NCBI RefSeq assembly: GCF_000577335.1
Contig: NZ_CBYL010000013.1
Location: forward strand, 1 to 64,000
From: Faecalispora jeddahensis
GTDB taxonomy: Bacteria; Bacillota; Clostridia; Oscillospirales; Acutalibacteraceae
Reading direction: 5' to 3'
Length of the DNA stretch: 64,000 bases
A model generated the notes under the pieces. That model saw only the letters and a program-made list of their open reading frames with translations. It ran no database searches and was not told where the DNA came from. This document shows, piece by piece, positions 33,212-41,704 of this stretch. How positions within the stretch are numbered: position 1 is the first letter of the stretch; every line of letters begins with the position of its first letter. The translations under genes were made by a program, and so were the position numbers.

Positions 33212-34810
33212 ATGATAACAGTATCCGAATTGGGATTGGGCTTTAACGGGCAGAATTTATTTTCAGGCGTTAACCTGCTCTTTACCCCGGGCAACTGCTA
33301 CGGCGTGATCGGCGCGAACGGCGCTGGAAAATCGACCTTTTTGAAAATCCTGTCCGGCGAGCTGGAACCGACCAAGGGCGAGGTCATCATCGACCCCAAG
33401 CTGCGCATGTCGGTGCTCAAGCAGGATCACTACGCGTTTGACGCCTTTACGGTGTTTGATACGATTTTGCAGGGCAATCCGCGCCTGTACGAGGTTTCCA
33501 AGCAGAAGGACGCCCTGTACGCAAAAGAGGATTTTTCGGAGGAAGACGGCAATCTGGCGGCAGAGCTGGAAGCGGAGTTCGCCGAAATGAACGGCTGGGA
33601 CGCCGAGACCGAGGCGGGCAAGCTTCTGCAGGGCTTGGGCCTTTCGGTCGACCTGCTGCATTCGCAGATGGGCGCGCTTTCCGAAACGGAAAAGGTAAAG
33701 ATTCTGCTGGCGCAGGCTCTGTTCGGCCAGCCCGATATTATTCTGCTGGACGAGCCGACGAACGGTCTGGACGTCGATTCCATCCACTGGCTCGAGGATT
33801 TTCTGATGGATTACATCGGCACCGTCATCGTGGTGTCGCATGACCGTCATTTCCTGAATGATATCTGCACCCACATTGTAGACATCGACTATACCAAAAT
33901 CCGCATGTATGTGGGCAACTACGATTTCTGGTATGAGTCCAGCCAGCTGATTCAGCGCGTGATGCGCGACCAGAACCGCAAAAATGAGGACAAGATCAAA
34001 GAGCTGCAGGCGTTTATTCAGCGCTTTTCCGCGAACAAATCGAAATCCAAGCAGGCTACCTCGCGTAAAAAGCTGCTGGATAAAATCACCGTGGAGGAAA
34101 TGCCCGCTTCGTCCCGCCGTTACCCCTATGTGGGCTTTACGATGGACCGCGAGCCCGGCAAGGAAATCCTCACGGTGGAAAATCTGAGCAAAACGATAGA
34201 CGGCGTCAAGGTGCTCGACAATATTTCGTTCCGCGTCAACAAGGGCGACAAGATCGCGTTCCTCGCGGAAAACAAGCTGGCCGTTACCACCCTGTTCAAA
34301 ATTCTGACGGAAGAGCTCACGCCGGACGAGGGAACATTCAAATGGGGCGTGAGCACCACACAGTCGTATTTTCCCCAGGACAACTCGGAGTATTTTAATG
34401 ACTGCGACCTGAGCATCCTCAGATGGCTCGAGCAGTATTCAAAGGATACCACAGAAACTTACCTGCGCGGTTTCTTGGGCAAGATGCTCTTCTCCGGCGA
34501 GGATGTGTTGAAGCCGGTGAATGTACTCTCCGGTGGTGAGAAAGTGCGCTGCATGCTTTCGCGCATGATGATGTTCGGATCGAATGTCCTGCTGCTCGAC
34601 CAGCCCACCAACCACCTCGATCTGGAGTCCATCACGGCGGTGAACAACGGCATGATCGAGTTCAAGGGCGTGATCCTGTTTGCTTCTCACGACCACCAGT
34701 TCGTGCAGACGGTCGCGAACCGCATCATAGAGATTCTGCCCGAGGGCGGCGTGCTTGACCGCATGACAACGTATGAAGAATATCTGGAAATGAAAGCGCA
34801 GCGCGCCTAA
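33212..34810 (+). CDS. ABC-F family ATPase (YbiT/YkpA-like), one degenerate ATP site
   Basis: The 532-residue soluble protein has two ABC ATPase domains joined by a charged linker (about 250-300), as in ribosome-binding ABC-F proteins. Domain 1 has intact Walker A GANGAGKS (34-41), Walker B ILLDE (177-181) and His210, but a changed signature LSETE (156-160). Domain 2 has signature LSGGE (439-443) but its Walker A reads AENKLAVTT (lysine replaced by Val358) and its Walker B ends in Gln464 instead of Glu. The composite site built from Walker A/B of domain 2 and the signature of domain 1 is therefore degenerate. Role in translation or antibiotic response is inferred. Confidence 0.9.
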   Translation: MITVSELGLGFNGQNLFSGVNLLFTPGNCYGVIGANGAGKSTFLKILSGELEPTKGEVIIDPKLRMSVLKQDHYAFDAFTVFDTILQGNPRLYEVSKQKDALYAKEDFSEEDGNLAAELEAEFAEMNGWDAETEAGKLLQGLGLSVDLLHSQMGALSETEKVKILLAQALFGQPDIILLDEPTNGLDVDSIHWLEDFLMDYIGTVIVVSHDRHFLNDICTHIVDIDYTKIRMYVGNYDFWYESSQLIQRVMRDQNRKNEDKIKELQAFIQRFSANKSKSKQATSRKKLLDKITVEEMPASSRRYPYVGFTMDREPGKEILTVENLSKTIDGVKVLDNISFRVNKGDKIAFLAENKLAVTTLFKILTEELTPDEGTFKWGVSTTQSYFPQDNSEYFNDCDLSILRWLEQYSKDTTETYLRGFLGKMLFSGEDVLKPVNVLSGGEKVRCMLSRMMMFGSNVLLLDQPTNHLDLESITAVNNGMIEFKGVILFASHDHQFVQTVANRIIEILPEGGVLDRMTTYEEYLEMKAQRA

Positions 34811-34836
34811 GGCGCTGAAACGGAGGCGTTACCGAT

Positions 34837-35325
34837 ATGAGTACGACAAGAGTTCGGGAATATTTAAAGCAGTTTGAAAAGGATGGCCAGGTGCAGGAGT
34901 TCGATGTATCCAGCGCGACAGTGGAGCTTGCCGCCGAGGCGCTGGGAGTGGAGCCCGCCAGAATCGCCAAGACAATCTCTTTAAAGGATGAAAACGGCTG
35001 CATTTTAATTGTTGCCGCCGGCGATGGGAAGATCGACAATTCTGCATTCAAGCGTCACTTTGGCATGAAAGCCAGAATGCTTGTGCCGGAGGAGACGGAA
35101 GAGCTGACCGGCTACCGTGTAGGGGGAATCTGCCCGTTTGACAATCCCGAAGGGGCGAAGGTGTATCTGGATGAATCCCTGCGCCGCTTTCAAACGGTGT
35201 TCCCGGCCTGCGGAACCTCGAATTCAGCCATTGAGCTCACGTGCGATGAGCTGCTGGAATGCTCCCGCGCTCAGGGCTGGGTCGATGTCTGCAAGGGCTG
35301 GAGGGAACAGTCTGCCGAGGGGTAA
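34837..35325 (+). CDS. YbaK/ProX-type aminoacyl-tRNA editing domain protein
   Basis: This 162-residue stand-alone YbaK/aminoacyl-tRNA deacylase domain has AEALGVEPARIAKTISLKDENGCILIVAAGDGKID and the motif VGGICPFDNPEGAKVYLDESLRRFQTVFPACGTSNSAIELTCDEL. The lysine in AKTI and the GGxxP segment are the usual active-site features. Such proteins hydrolyse mischarged tRNA such as Cys-tRNA-Pro or Ala-tRNA-Pro. It follows the ABC-F gene by 26 bp and precedes a CDP-alcohol transferase by six bases, so the three form a likely operon. Confidence 0.9.
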   Translation: MSTTRVREYLKQFEKDGQVQEFDVSSATVELAAEALGVEPARIAKTISLKDENGCILIVAAGDGKIDNSAFKRHFGMKARMLVPEETEELTGYRVGGICPFDNPEGAKVYLDESLRRFQTVFPACGTSNSAIELTCDELLECSRAQGWVDVCKGWREQSAEG

Positions 35326-35331
35326 TTCCAT

Positions 35332-35859
35332 ATGAAGTATCTGCCGAATGCGCTGACTCTGCTGCGGATCGTGCTGTGCGTTCCGCTGCTGTTTCTGCGG
35401 CCTTTTTCCGTATGGTTCTTTGTGCTGTATACCATCTGCGGGATCAGTGATATGCTCGACGGGTACCTTGCCCGAAGGCTCGGCTGTGCCGGCCCGGCGG
35501 GCGCCCGGCTCGACAGCGCGGCGGACTTTACTTTTGCCGCGGTGCTGCTGTTCCGGCTGGTTCCGGCCATGAACCTGCCGGTCTGGCTCTTTTGGTGGAT
35601 TGCCGGCATCGCGCTCATCAAGTTTTCTTCTCTCGCGGCCGGGTATGTCCGACACAAGCAGGCCGCTTTTCTGCACACCTATGCCAATAAGGCGGCGGGG
35701 CTGCTGCTGTTCTGCCTGCCCTACGGGTTTCCCCTTTGGGGGCTTTCGGCCGGGGCGGCGGTTTGCCTGTTTGCCACCCTTGCAGCCGTAGAAGAGCTGA
35801 TTCTCTGCCTGATCTCTCCAGTGCTGAACCAGGATGTGAAAGGGCTTTTCTTTCGGTGA
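35332..35859 (+). CDS. CDP-alcohol phosphatidyltransferase family protein 1
   Basis: This 175-residue membrane enzyme has several hydrophobic helices. The family motif D-x2-DG-x2-AR-x8-G-x3-D-x3-D is present without change (SDMLDGYLARR ... GARLDSAAD, about residues 41-65). It transfers a phosphatidyl group from CDP-diacylglycerol to an alcohol such as glycerol 3-phosphate or another acceptor. It is shorter than typical PgsA, and the acceptor cannot be named. It is last in the ABC-F operon and ends at the palindromic terminator at 35894. Confidence 0.85.
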   Translation: MKYLPNALTLLRIVLCVPLLFLRPFSVWFFVLYTICGISDMLDGYLARRLGCAGPAGARLDSAADFTFAAVLLFRLVPAMNLPVWLFWWIAGIALIKFSSLAAGYVRHKQAAFLHTYANKAAGLLLFCLPYGFPLWGLSAGAAVCLFATLAAVEELILCLISPVLNQDVKGLFFR

Positions 35860-35893
35860 AGTTAGGCTGAAACATCGTTCGATATACTATTAT

Positions 35894-35943
35894 AAACGAG
35901 AAAAGCGCCCATGAACCGCGGTTCATGGGCGCTTTTCTCGTTT
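35894..35943. terminator. Perfect 50-bp palindrome, bidirectional terminator
   Basis: AAACGAGAAAAGCGCCCATG and following bases read the same on both strands over 50 bp with no spacer. It has A-rich and T-rich ends, fitting a terminator. Confidence 0.8.
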
Positions 35944-36054
35944 CAATTACGGCTGCTTGTCTTTTGTATTCCTGTACAGGGCACATCAAGGAGCAGTGCG
36001 ATAAAAGTCGCGAACGGATCGGGAGGGGAAGAAGAGAAACAGTGATCAAACAGC

Positions 36055-36083
36055 TTGACGAAAACAAAAAAGCCTGATAGAAT
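36055..36083 (+). promoter_or_regulatory. Promoter of the second TetR gene
   Basis: TTGACG (36055-36060) and TAGAAT (36078-36083) are 17 bp apart, with the -10 box inside the left edge of the operator palindrome. Confidence 0.65.
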
Positions 36084-36116
36084 ATGAATGAATAAAATTT
36101 ATATTCATTCATATTC
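36080..36116. promoter_or_regulatory. Long TetR operator palindrome
   Basis: Perfect 15-bp arms GAATATGAATGAATA and complement surround seven A/T bases. It covers the -10 box and start of transcription of the TetR gene, a clear autoregulatory position. Confidence 0.75.
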
Positions 36117-36130
36117 TGAGGAGGAGTATT

Positions 36131-36715
36131 TTGGGAAAGAAAGAAGATATTTTCTCAGCCGCTTATGAGCTTTTTTCAAAAAACGGGTTTAAGTCTGTGA
36201 ATGTAGCAGACATCACTCGTTTGGCCGGGATCAGCGTGGGGTCCTTTTATCATTATTATCCATCCAAGGAAGACCTGTTCATAGAAATTTACATGGAAGA
36301 AAATAAAAAGGTCAAAGATCATATCATAGAATCTTTGGATCTGTGCGTCTGGCCTGCGGAGATCGCGCAAAAATTCATTTCTCTGAATATGGAAGCAATG
36401 AAGAATAACCTGATTTTATGCGAATGGTGCGCAGGAAATATTGAAAAAGAATTAAAAGCCTATTATCAAAACAATCCGCAGAACTACGCGACCTCTGTTC
36501 GGGGGTTCTTAGAAGCATTGCTCGACCAATGGCGTTGTGACCATAAATTGCGCGAAGATATGAGCAATGAAGAAATGATGGCCGTATTTGACGCGCTGGC
36601 TTATTTAGATGCCAATTTAGAGGATCATTCTTCTGCCGGGGCCCTTCAAACGGTTCAGTGGCTTGTCAAATTTGCAGCGCTGGGAATCACGAAGCAGCAA
36701 GGAACGAATGCGTAA
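36131..36715 (+). CDS. TetR family regulator
   Basis: This 194-residue protein starts at TTG 36131, after GAGGAGG. The HTH GFKSVNVADITRLAGISVGSFYHYYPSKEDLFIEIY lies at about residues 19-54, followed by a helical ligand domain. It probably represses itself and perhaps the following CDP-alcohol transferase gene through the 37-bp palindrome. Ligand unknown. Confidence 0.9.
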   Translation: MGKKEDIFSAAYELFSKNGFKSVNVADITRLAGISVGSFYHYYPSKEDLFIEIYMEENKKVKDHIIESLDLCVWPAEIAQKFISLNMEAMKNNLILCEWCAGNIEKELKAYYQNNPQNYATSVRGFLEALLDQWRCDHKLREDMSNEEMMAVFDALAYLDANLEDHSSAGALQTVQWLVKFAALGITKQQGTNA

Positions 36716-36761
36716 ATCCTTCCTTCAGAATCCTGTGTTTGGGGGTGTGATCTGAATTAAA

Positions 36762-37316
36762 ATGAAAAAAGCATTCGTGACGATAATGACCTTGTCCAGA
36801 ATCCCGCTTGCCTTTTTGTTCGGGTTCTTTTGTATCGAGCTGGAACAGCCGCTGTGGCCTTGCCTGATCGTTTTTTTACTGGTTTCTCTTACGGATTGGC
36901 TGGATGGAAAGCTGGCCCGCACCTTGCATGCGGCCTCAGCTCTTGGCGCGTGGTTAGACGTTTCCTGTGATTTGTTTTTTATGATCGTATCCTGTCTGTC
37001 GCTTTGGCTCACAGGCAGAATGCCGATGATCCTGCCGATCGTTATTATCATAAAATTTACTGAATTTCTGGTGACATCCCACTGGAGCAGACAGATCGGT
37101 GTAAGGCAAAACGCATTCTTTTTTGACCCTTTCGGAAGATTGTCGGCGGCGTTATTATATGGATTGCCTATTTTGACGTTATTAGTGAGCAGTATAGTAC
37201 CCAAAGCGCGGATCGGCCTGTTTGCAATGACGATCCTGTTCTGTATCCTGTCATCGGCCATCCGGATCGTTCACTGTCTGCGGATGGAGCATGAACAAAA
37301 GAATCCGGCTTTGTAA
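36762..37316 (+). CDS. CDP-alcohol phosphatidyltransferase family protein 2
   Basis: This 184-residue membrane protein has the complete motif LTDWLDGKLARTLHAASALGAWLDVSCD (about residues 44-71) and further hydrophobic helices. It is related in fold to the protein at 35332 but clearly different. The ribosome site is weak (GGGG far upstream, AT-rich before ATG), so translation may be low or coupled to the TetR gene 46 bp upstream. Acceptor alcohol unknown. Confidence 0.85.
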   Translation: MKKAFVTIMTLSRIPLAFLFGFFCIELEQPLWPCLIVFLLVSLTDWLDGKLARTLHAASALGAWLDVSCDLFFMIVSCLSLWLTGRMPMILPIVIIIKFTEFLVTSHWSRQIGVRQNAFFFDPFGRLSAALLYGLPILTLLVSSIVPKARIGLFAMTILFCILSSAIRIVHCLRMEHEQKNPAL

Positions 37317-37349
37317 TCAGGCTGCCAAAAGAAACTCTTCGGCTGCAAT

Positions 37350-37384
37350 GGAAAGGGCCTCCGCAAATTGCGGAGGCCCTTTCC
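37350..37384. terminator. Bidirectional terminator between CDP-alcohol transferase and uxaC
   Basis: GGAAAGGGCCTCCGCAA and its complement are separated by one base, between convergent genes. Confidence 0.8.
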
Positions 37385-37409
37385 AATTAGGGGGGAAGAT
37401 GAAAAAGGA

Positions 37410-38819
37410 TTATACGTGAAACCCAAAATAGCGGTTGGTATTGTTGAAGGAAATATCCTGCACCATTTTGCCGAGGTACTCGATATCATCCGGATATTCG
37501 CCGTTCTCTACCCATGTGCCGATCAGGTTGCACAGGATGCGGCGGAAATACTCGTGGCGGGTGTAGGACAGAAAGCTTCTGGAGTCGGTCAGCATACCGG
37601 CAAAGGTGCCGAGTACCCCAAGATTTGCGAGGCTGGTCATCTGCTCGATCATACCCGTCTTGGTGTCGTTGAACCACCATGCGGAGCCCTGCTGCAGCTT
37701 GCCCTCGGCTTCGGTTCCCTGGAAGCACCCGATTAAGGCGCCGACCATCGCGTTATCCGTGGGGTTCAGGGGGTAGATGATGGTTTTGGGCAGCTCGCCG
37801 GTGTTGTTCAGCTCATTCAGGAATTTTGCCGCGCTGTCCGCGCAGCAGTAGGTGGCGATGCAGTCAAAGCCGCTGTCCGGGCCAACGCGGTCAAACATGC
37901 GGTCGTTAACGCTGCGCAGCGCGCCATAGTGCAGCTCCATCACCCAGCCGAGCTTCGCGTATTTGCGGCCGACGAACAGAAGAATCGCATACTTGTATTT
38001 TTCGATTTCGTCCTGTGTCAAAGCCTGACCGTTCAGGCCCTTTTTCAGGATGGCGTTGAGCTCCTCTTCCGTAGCGGGATTGTACATCATATAATCCACG
38101 CCGTGGTCAGAGGCGCGGCAGCCCATGCTGTCGAAGAATTCCATTCGTTTGGCCAGCGCGGTGCGCACATCTTCGACGGTCTGAATGGAAACGCCGCTGA
38201 CCTTTGCGAGCTTCTGCATATACTCCGCAAAGTCGGGCTTGTTGATATTCATTGCCTTGTCGGGGCGCCAGGCCGGTACCACCTTTACATCGAAAGTGGG
38301 GTCGTCCTTCAGCTTCTGGTGCCATTCCAAAGAATCGATCGGATCATCGGTGGTTGCGATTGCCCTCACGTTAGACTGTTTGATCAGCCCGCGAACACTC
38401 ATGCCGTCTTCCTGCAGCTTTTTGTTGCACAGGTTCCACACTTCCTCGGCGGTATCGGCGTTCAAAACGCCGTCGTAGCCAAAGTAGCGGCGCAGTTCCA
38501 GGTGCGTCCAGTGGTAGACCGGGTTGCCGATCGCTTTCGGCAGGCACTCGGCAAATTTCTGGAACTTTTCGCGGTCGCTGCTCTTATTGCCGGTAATCAA
38601 ATCCTCGTCTACGCCGCAGGAGCGGATGACGCGCCATTTGTAATGGTCGCCGCCCAGCCATACCTGCGTGATGTTGTCAAACTTGCGGTTCTCGGCGATC
38701 TCCTGCGGGATGATGTGGCAGTGATAGTCGATGATCGGCATTTTGCTCGCGTAGTCGTGAAACAGCGTTCTCGCCGTTTCGTTGGTCAACAGGAAATCGT
38801 CATCCAAAAACTTTTTCAT
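37410..38819 (-). CDS. uxaC: Glucuronate/galacturonate isomerase
   Basis: This 469-residue amidohydrolase-fold isomerase converts D-glucuronate to D-fructuronate and D-galacturonate to D-tagaturonate. It shows the family start FLLTNETARTLFHDYASKMPIIDYHCHI, then NRKFDNITQVWLGGDHYKWRVIRSCGV, and DPIDSLEWHQKL. The length equals the family norm. A GGAGGATCAAATC ribosome site precedes the ATG. It is followed (upstream on this strand) by a LacI gene, and divergent to uxaB/uxaA, the next two pathway steps. Confidence 0.96.
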   Translation of the reverse strand: MKKFLDDDFLLTNETARTLFHDYASKMPIIDYHCHIIPQEIAENRKFDNITQVWLGGDHYKWRVIRSCGVDEDLITGNKSSDREKFQKFAECLPKAIGNPVYHWTHLELRRYFGYDGVLNADTAEEVWNLCNKKLQEDGMSVRGLIKQSNVRAIATTDDPIDSLEWHQKLKDDPTFDVKVVPAWRPDKAMNINKPDFAEYMQKLAKVSGVSIQTVEDVRTALAKRMEFFDSMGCRASDHGVDYMMYNPATEEELNAILKKGLNGQALTQDEIEKYKYAILLFVGRKYAKLGWVMELHYGALRSVNDRMFDRVGPDSGFDCIATYCCADSAAKFLNELNNTGELPKTIIYPLNPTDNAMVGALIGCFQGTEAEGKLQQGSAWWFNDTKTGMIEQMTSLANLGVLGTFAGMLTDSRSFLSYTRHEYFRRILCNLIGTWVENGEYPDDIEYLGKMVQDISFNNTNRYFGFHV

Positions 38820-38940
38820 GATTTGATCCTCCAGTTCTTTCTTTCATCACATTGAATACCGATCTTCCATAAAACATGAAATCGCAATGGCTGTTCCTTT
38901 CCTGCTGAAAGCGGGAGCGAACAACCGGCTTTCCACATTT

Positions 38941-39933
38941 TTATTGCAGATCGGTATGAAAGGTGTCCCGCTGCACCAGCGTAGCGGAGATCACCATTTT
39001 CTGCGGTACACTTTTTCCCTCCAGAATCCCGGTCAGCATCGAGATGGCCGCGGGGCAGAGCGTGTCGAGCATGTTGTCCACACTCGTGAGGGAAGGGGAG
39101 CAGCACTCAGACAAAATCGAGTTGTTAAAGCCGATCACCGGCGCGCTGCGGCCAAATTCCTGCAGCGCTTTCATCGCGCCGATCGCCAGCAGGTCTTCCG
39201 ACGCCATCACGGCGCTGAAAGACACGCCGGATTCAAGAAGCGAAAGCACACGGCGTTTGACTTCATCCACCGATTTGGGCACCTGCACAATCAGATTTTC
39301 ATTGATCGGCAGTCCGCACTGCTTCATCCCGGCCCGGTAGCCGCTGAGCTTGGAGCAGCCGCTGTACGTCAGGATATCGTAAAGATAGAGAATATCACGG
39401 TGCTTCTGGCGGTTCAGCAGGGCCACGTTCTGCGCCACGGCGGACTGCTCGTCACAGGTGACGCAGTAGGTGCCGGGCAGCTCTACCAGCCCGTTGATAA
39501 TGATAACGGGAACCTGCTTTGCCGCGTTTTCAATATGGCTGTTGTCCACATTCTCTTTAAAAGCGGAGCCGATCAGAATCACCGCGTCCACCCGTTTGGC
39601 CAAAAGCAGCTCCAGGTATTTTTTCTTGTCCTCCAGGTCATTCCCGGTGCAGCACAAAAGCGCGTCAAACCCGTTTCGGCGCAGCAGTCCCTCCACCAGA
39701 GAAACCGCCTTCGCGTAAAAGGTATCGGCAATATCGGTGCACAGAATCCCGATGATTTTCATGGAGTTCAGGTTCAGGCCCCGCGCGAACGCGTTCGGAA
39801 TATAGTCTTCCTGCTCGATCACGGCCATCACCTTTTCCCGCGTGGCGGCGCTCACGTTGGGGCTGCCGTTCATCACGCGCGAAACCGTCGCGATCGAAAC
39901 GCCGCTGCGCTGCGCAATATCATAAATGTTCAT
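38941..39933 (-). CDS. LacI family regulator of the hexuronate genes
   Basis: The protein (330 residues from MNIYDIAQRSGVSIATVSRVMNGSPNVSAATREKV) has a standard LacI headpiece and a PBP-like ligand domain. In-frame starts at 39945 and 39948 are closer to the GAGG ribosome site but leave poor spacing, so the start is uncertain by four or five residues. Two TGTAAG-NN-CTTACA sites lie in the divergent region between this gene and uxaB. The likely role is repression of uxaB-uxaA and of itself, released by a uronate intermediate. Confidence 0.92.
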   Translation of the reverse strand: MNIYDIAQRSGVSIATVSRVMNGSPNVSAATREKVMAVIEQEDYIPNAFARGLNLNSMKIIGILCTDIADTFYAKAVSLVEGLLRRNGFDALLCCTGNDLEDKKKYLELLLAKRVDAVILIGSAFKENVDNSHIENAAKQVPVIIINGLVELPGTYCVTCDEQSAVAQNVALLNRQKHRDILYLYDILTYSGCSKLSGYRAGMKQCGLPINENLIVQVPKSVDEVKRRVLSLLESGVSFSAVMASEDLLAIGAMKALQEFGRSAPVIGFNNSILSECCSPSLTSVDNMLDTLCPAAISMLTGILEGKSVPQKMVISATLVQRDTFHTDLQ

Positions 39934-39954
39934 AAAACGAAGCATCACCTCTTT

Positions 39955-39968
39955 TGTAAGGGCTTACA
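39955..39968. promoter_or_regulatory. LacI operator TGTAAG-GG-CTTACA
   Basis: Perfect 6-bp arms lie directly upstream of the LacI gene start. Identical arms occur at 40105-40118. Confidence 0.75.
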
Positions 39969-40070
39969 ATTGAGTATATCCTTTTCTATCTAAAAAATCA
40001 AGGATATTTTCCTGAAAATTTAGTTTTTATGGATGATGAAAGAATAATACAAAAGCTTTTGAAAAATCTA

Positions 40071-40118
40071 TTGACATTTGTTCCCTAAATGCTAAAATGA
40101 AAAATGTAAGCACTTACA
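40071..40118 (+). promoter_or_regulatory. uxaB-uxaA promoter with LacI operator
   Basis: TTGACA (40071-40076) and TAAAAT (40093-40098) are 16 bp apart. TGTAAG-CA-CTTACA (40105-40118) overlaps the expected start of transcription, so repressor binding would block initiation. Confidence 0.8.
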
Positions 40119-40213
40119 TCGGCTGTAAATGGAAATCTTCAATGGAAAAGTGGGAAGAGTAATCCTTTGATGCTTTCATTGAAGAACAGTTAGGAAAAGG
40201 AGTTATCGTTGTT

Positions 40214-41689
40214 ATGAAACAGATTCAGGAGCTTCATTCGCGCACACCCCGCGAGATAAAGGTCGTACAATTCGGCGAAGGGAATTTTTTGAGAGCCTTT
40301 GTGGACTATTTTATTGACGTCGCCAACGAGAAGGGGGCGTTTAACGGCGACGTAGCCGTGGTAAAACCGATCTCGTTCGGAACTCTGGAGCGTTTTCACA
40401 AGCAGAACAATCTGTATACGGTTTCTCTGCGCGGCCGTAGAAACGGCGAGCCCTATGTGGAAAACCGCGTGGTCACCTGCATCAATCAGGTGGTGGATGC
40501 CTACGGCGAGTACGAGGAATACGCGGCCCTGGCGAAGCTCCCCGGCCTGCGCTTTGTGGTGTCGAACACGACGGAAGCGGGCATCGTATATGACGAAACC
40601 GACCGCTTTGAGCTGACTCCCCCCAATACCTACCCCGGCAAGCTGACCAAGTTCCTGCATGAGCGCTATGAGGCGTTTTCCGGTGCGAAGGACAAGGGTC
40701 TGATCATACTGCCGGTGGAGCTGATCGAAAATAACGGCGGCAAGCTGCGCGACTGTGTAAACCGTCTGATCGACCTGTGGAAGCTCGGCGATGAATTCAA
40801 AAGCTGGGTGGCCGAAAGCTGCGTGTTCTGCAGCACGCTGGTAGACCGCATTGTCAGCGGTTACCCCAGAGGGGAAGCCGATGCGATCTGCGAAAAGGAG
40901 CTCGGCTATCAGGATGAGCTGCTGGATGCCGGCGAGCCGTTCGCCCTGTGGGTCATCGAAAGCGACAAGGATATTTCCGGCGAGCTGCCGATCGATCATC
41001 TCGGAAAAGCCGGGATGGACGTGATCTTTACCGATAACCAGAAACCGTACCGCGAGAGAAAGGTGCGTATTCTCAACGGCGCGCATACCTCCTGTGTTCT
41101 GGCGGCATATCTGACCGGCAAAAACATTGTGCGCGACGCGATGCAGGATCCCTTGTGCCGTGAGCTGATGGAGCGCACCGTGTTCGACGAGATCGTACCC
41201 ACCGTCAAGCTGCCCCGCGAGCAGGCGGAGGCCTTTGCCAACTCGGTGCTGGAGCGCTTCGACAACCCGTTTGTCGACCACGAGATTCTCTCCATCGCGC
41301 TGAACTCTGTTTCCAAATGGAAATCCCGCATTCTGCCCACCTTTAAGGATCAGTATGCGGCAAGCGGCAAAGCGCCCAAATTCCTTACCTTCTCCTTCGC
41401 AGCCCTGCTCGCGTTCTATACCATTGAAAAGCTGGAAGACGGCATGATGGTCTGCCTGCGCGGCGGCGAGCCTTATCGCTTTAAGGATGATGAGCCGGTG
41501 ATGGAATTCTTCCTGAAGCACTGCAAGCTGCCTGTGGCGGAATATGTGCGCGCGGCCGCGTCGCATGTGGAATTCTGGGGCGAGGACCTGACAAAGTACG
41601 GCGATTTTGCGGAAGCAGTAACCGCCGATCTCGAGGATATCCGTGTGAACGAAATGACAGCCGCAATTCGCAAGCTGCTGGGAAAATAA
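40214..41689 (+). CDS. uxaB: Tagaturonate reductase (altronate oxidoreductase)
   Basis: This 491-residue member of the mannitol dehydrogenase family reduces D-tagaturonate to D-altronate with NADH. The N-terminal Rossmann part shows VVQFGEGNFLRAFVDYFIDVANEKG. Later blocks include VSNTTEAGI, NGGKLRDCVNRLIDLW and LNGAHTSCVLAAYLTGKN with conserved Lys and His of the active site. It is followed by uxaA after 15 bp. The near relative UxuB (fructuronate reductase) is excluded by the pairing with UxaA and the UxaB-type start. Confidence 0.92.
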   Translation: MKQIQELHSRTPREIKVVQFGEGNFLRAFVDYFIDVANEKGAFNGDVAVVKPISFGTLERFHKQNNLYTVSLRGRRNGEPYVENRVVTCINQVVDAYGEYEEYAALAKLPGLRFVVSNTTEAGIVYDETDRFELTPPNTYPGKLTKFLHERYEAFSGAKDKGLIILPVELIENNGGKLRDCVNRLIDLWKLGDEFKSWVAESCVFCSTLVDRIVSGYPRGEADAICEKELGYQDELLDAGEPFALWVIESDKDISGELPIDHLGKAGMDVIFTDNQKPYRERKVRILNGAHTSCVLAAYLTGKNIVRDAMQDPLCRELMERTVFDEIVPTVKLPREQAEAFANSVLERFDNPFVDHEILSIALNSVSKWKSRILPTFKDQYAASGKAPKFLTFSFAALLAFYTIEKLEDGMMVCLRGGEPYRFKDDEPVMEFFLKHCKLPVAEYVRAAASHVEFWGEDLTKYGDFAEAVTADLEDIRVNEMTAAIRKLLGK

Positions 41690-41704
41690 ACGGAGGGGGC
41701 TTCT

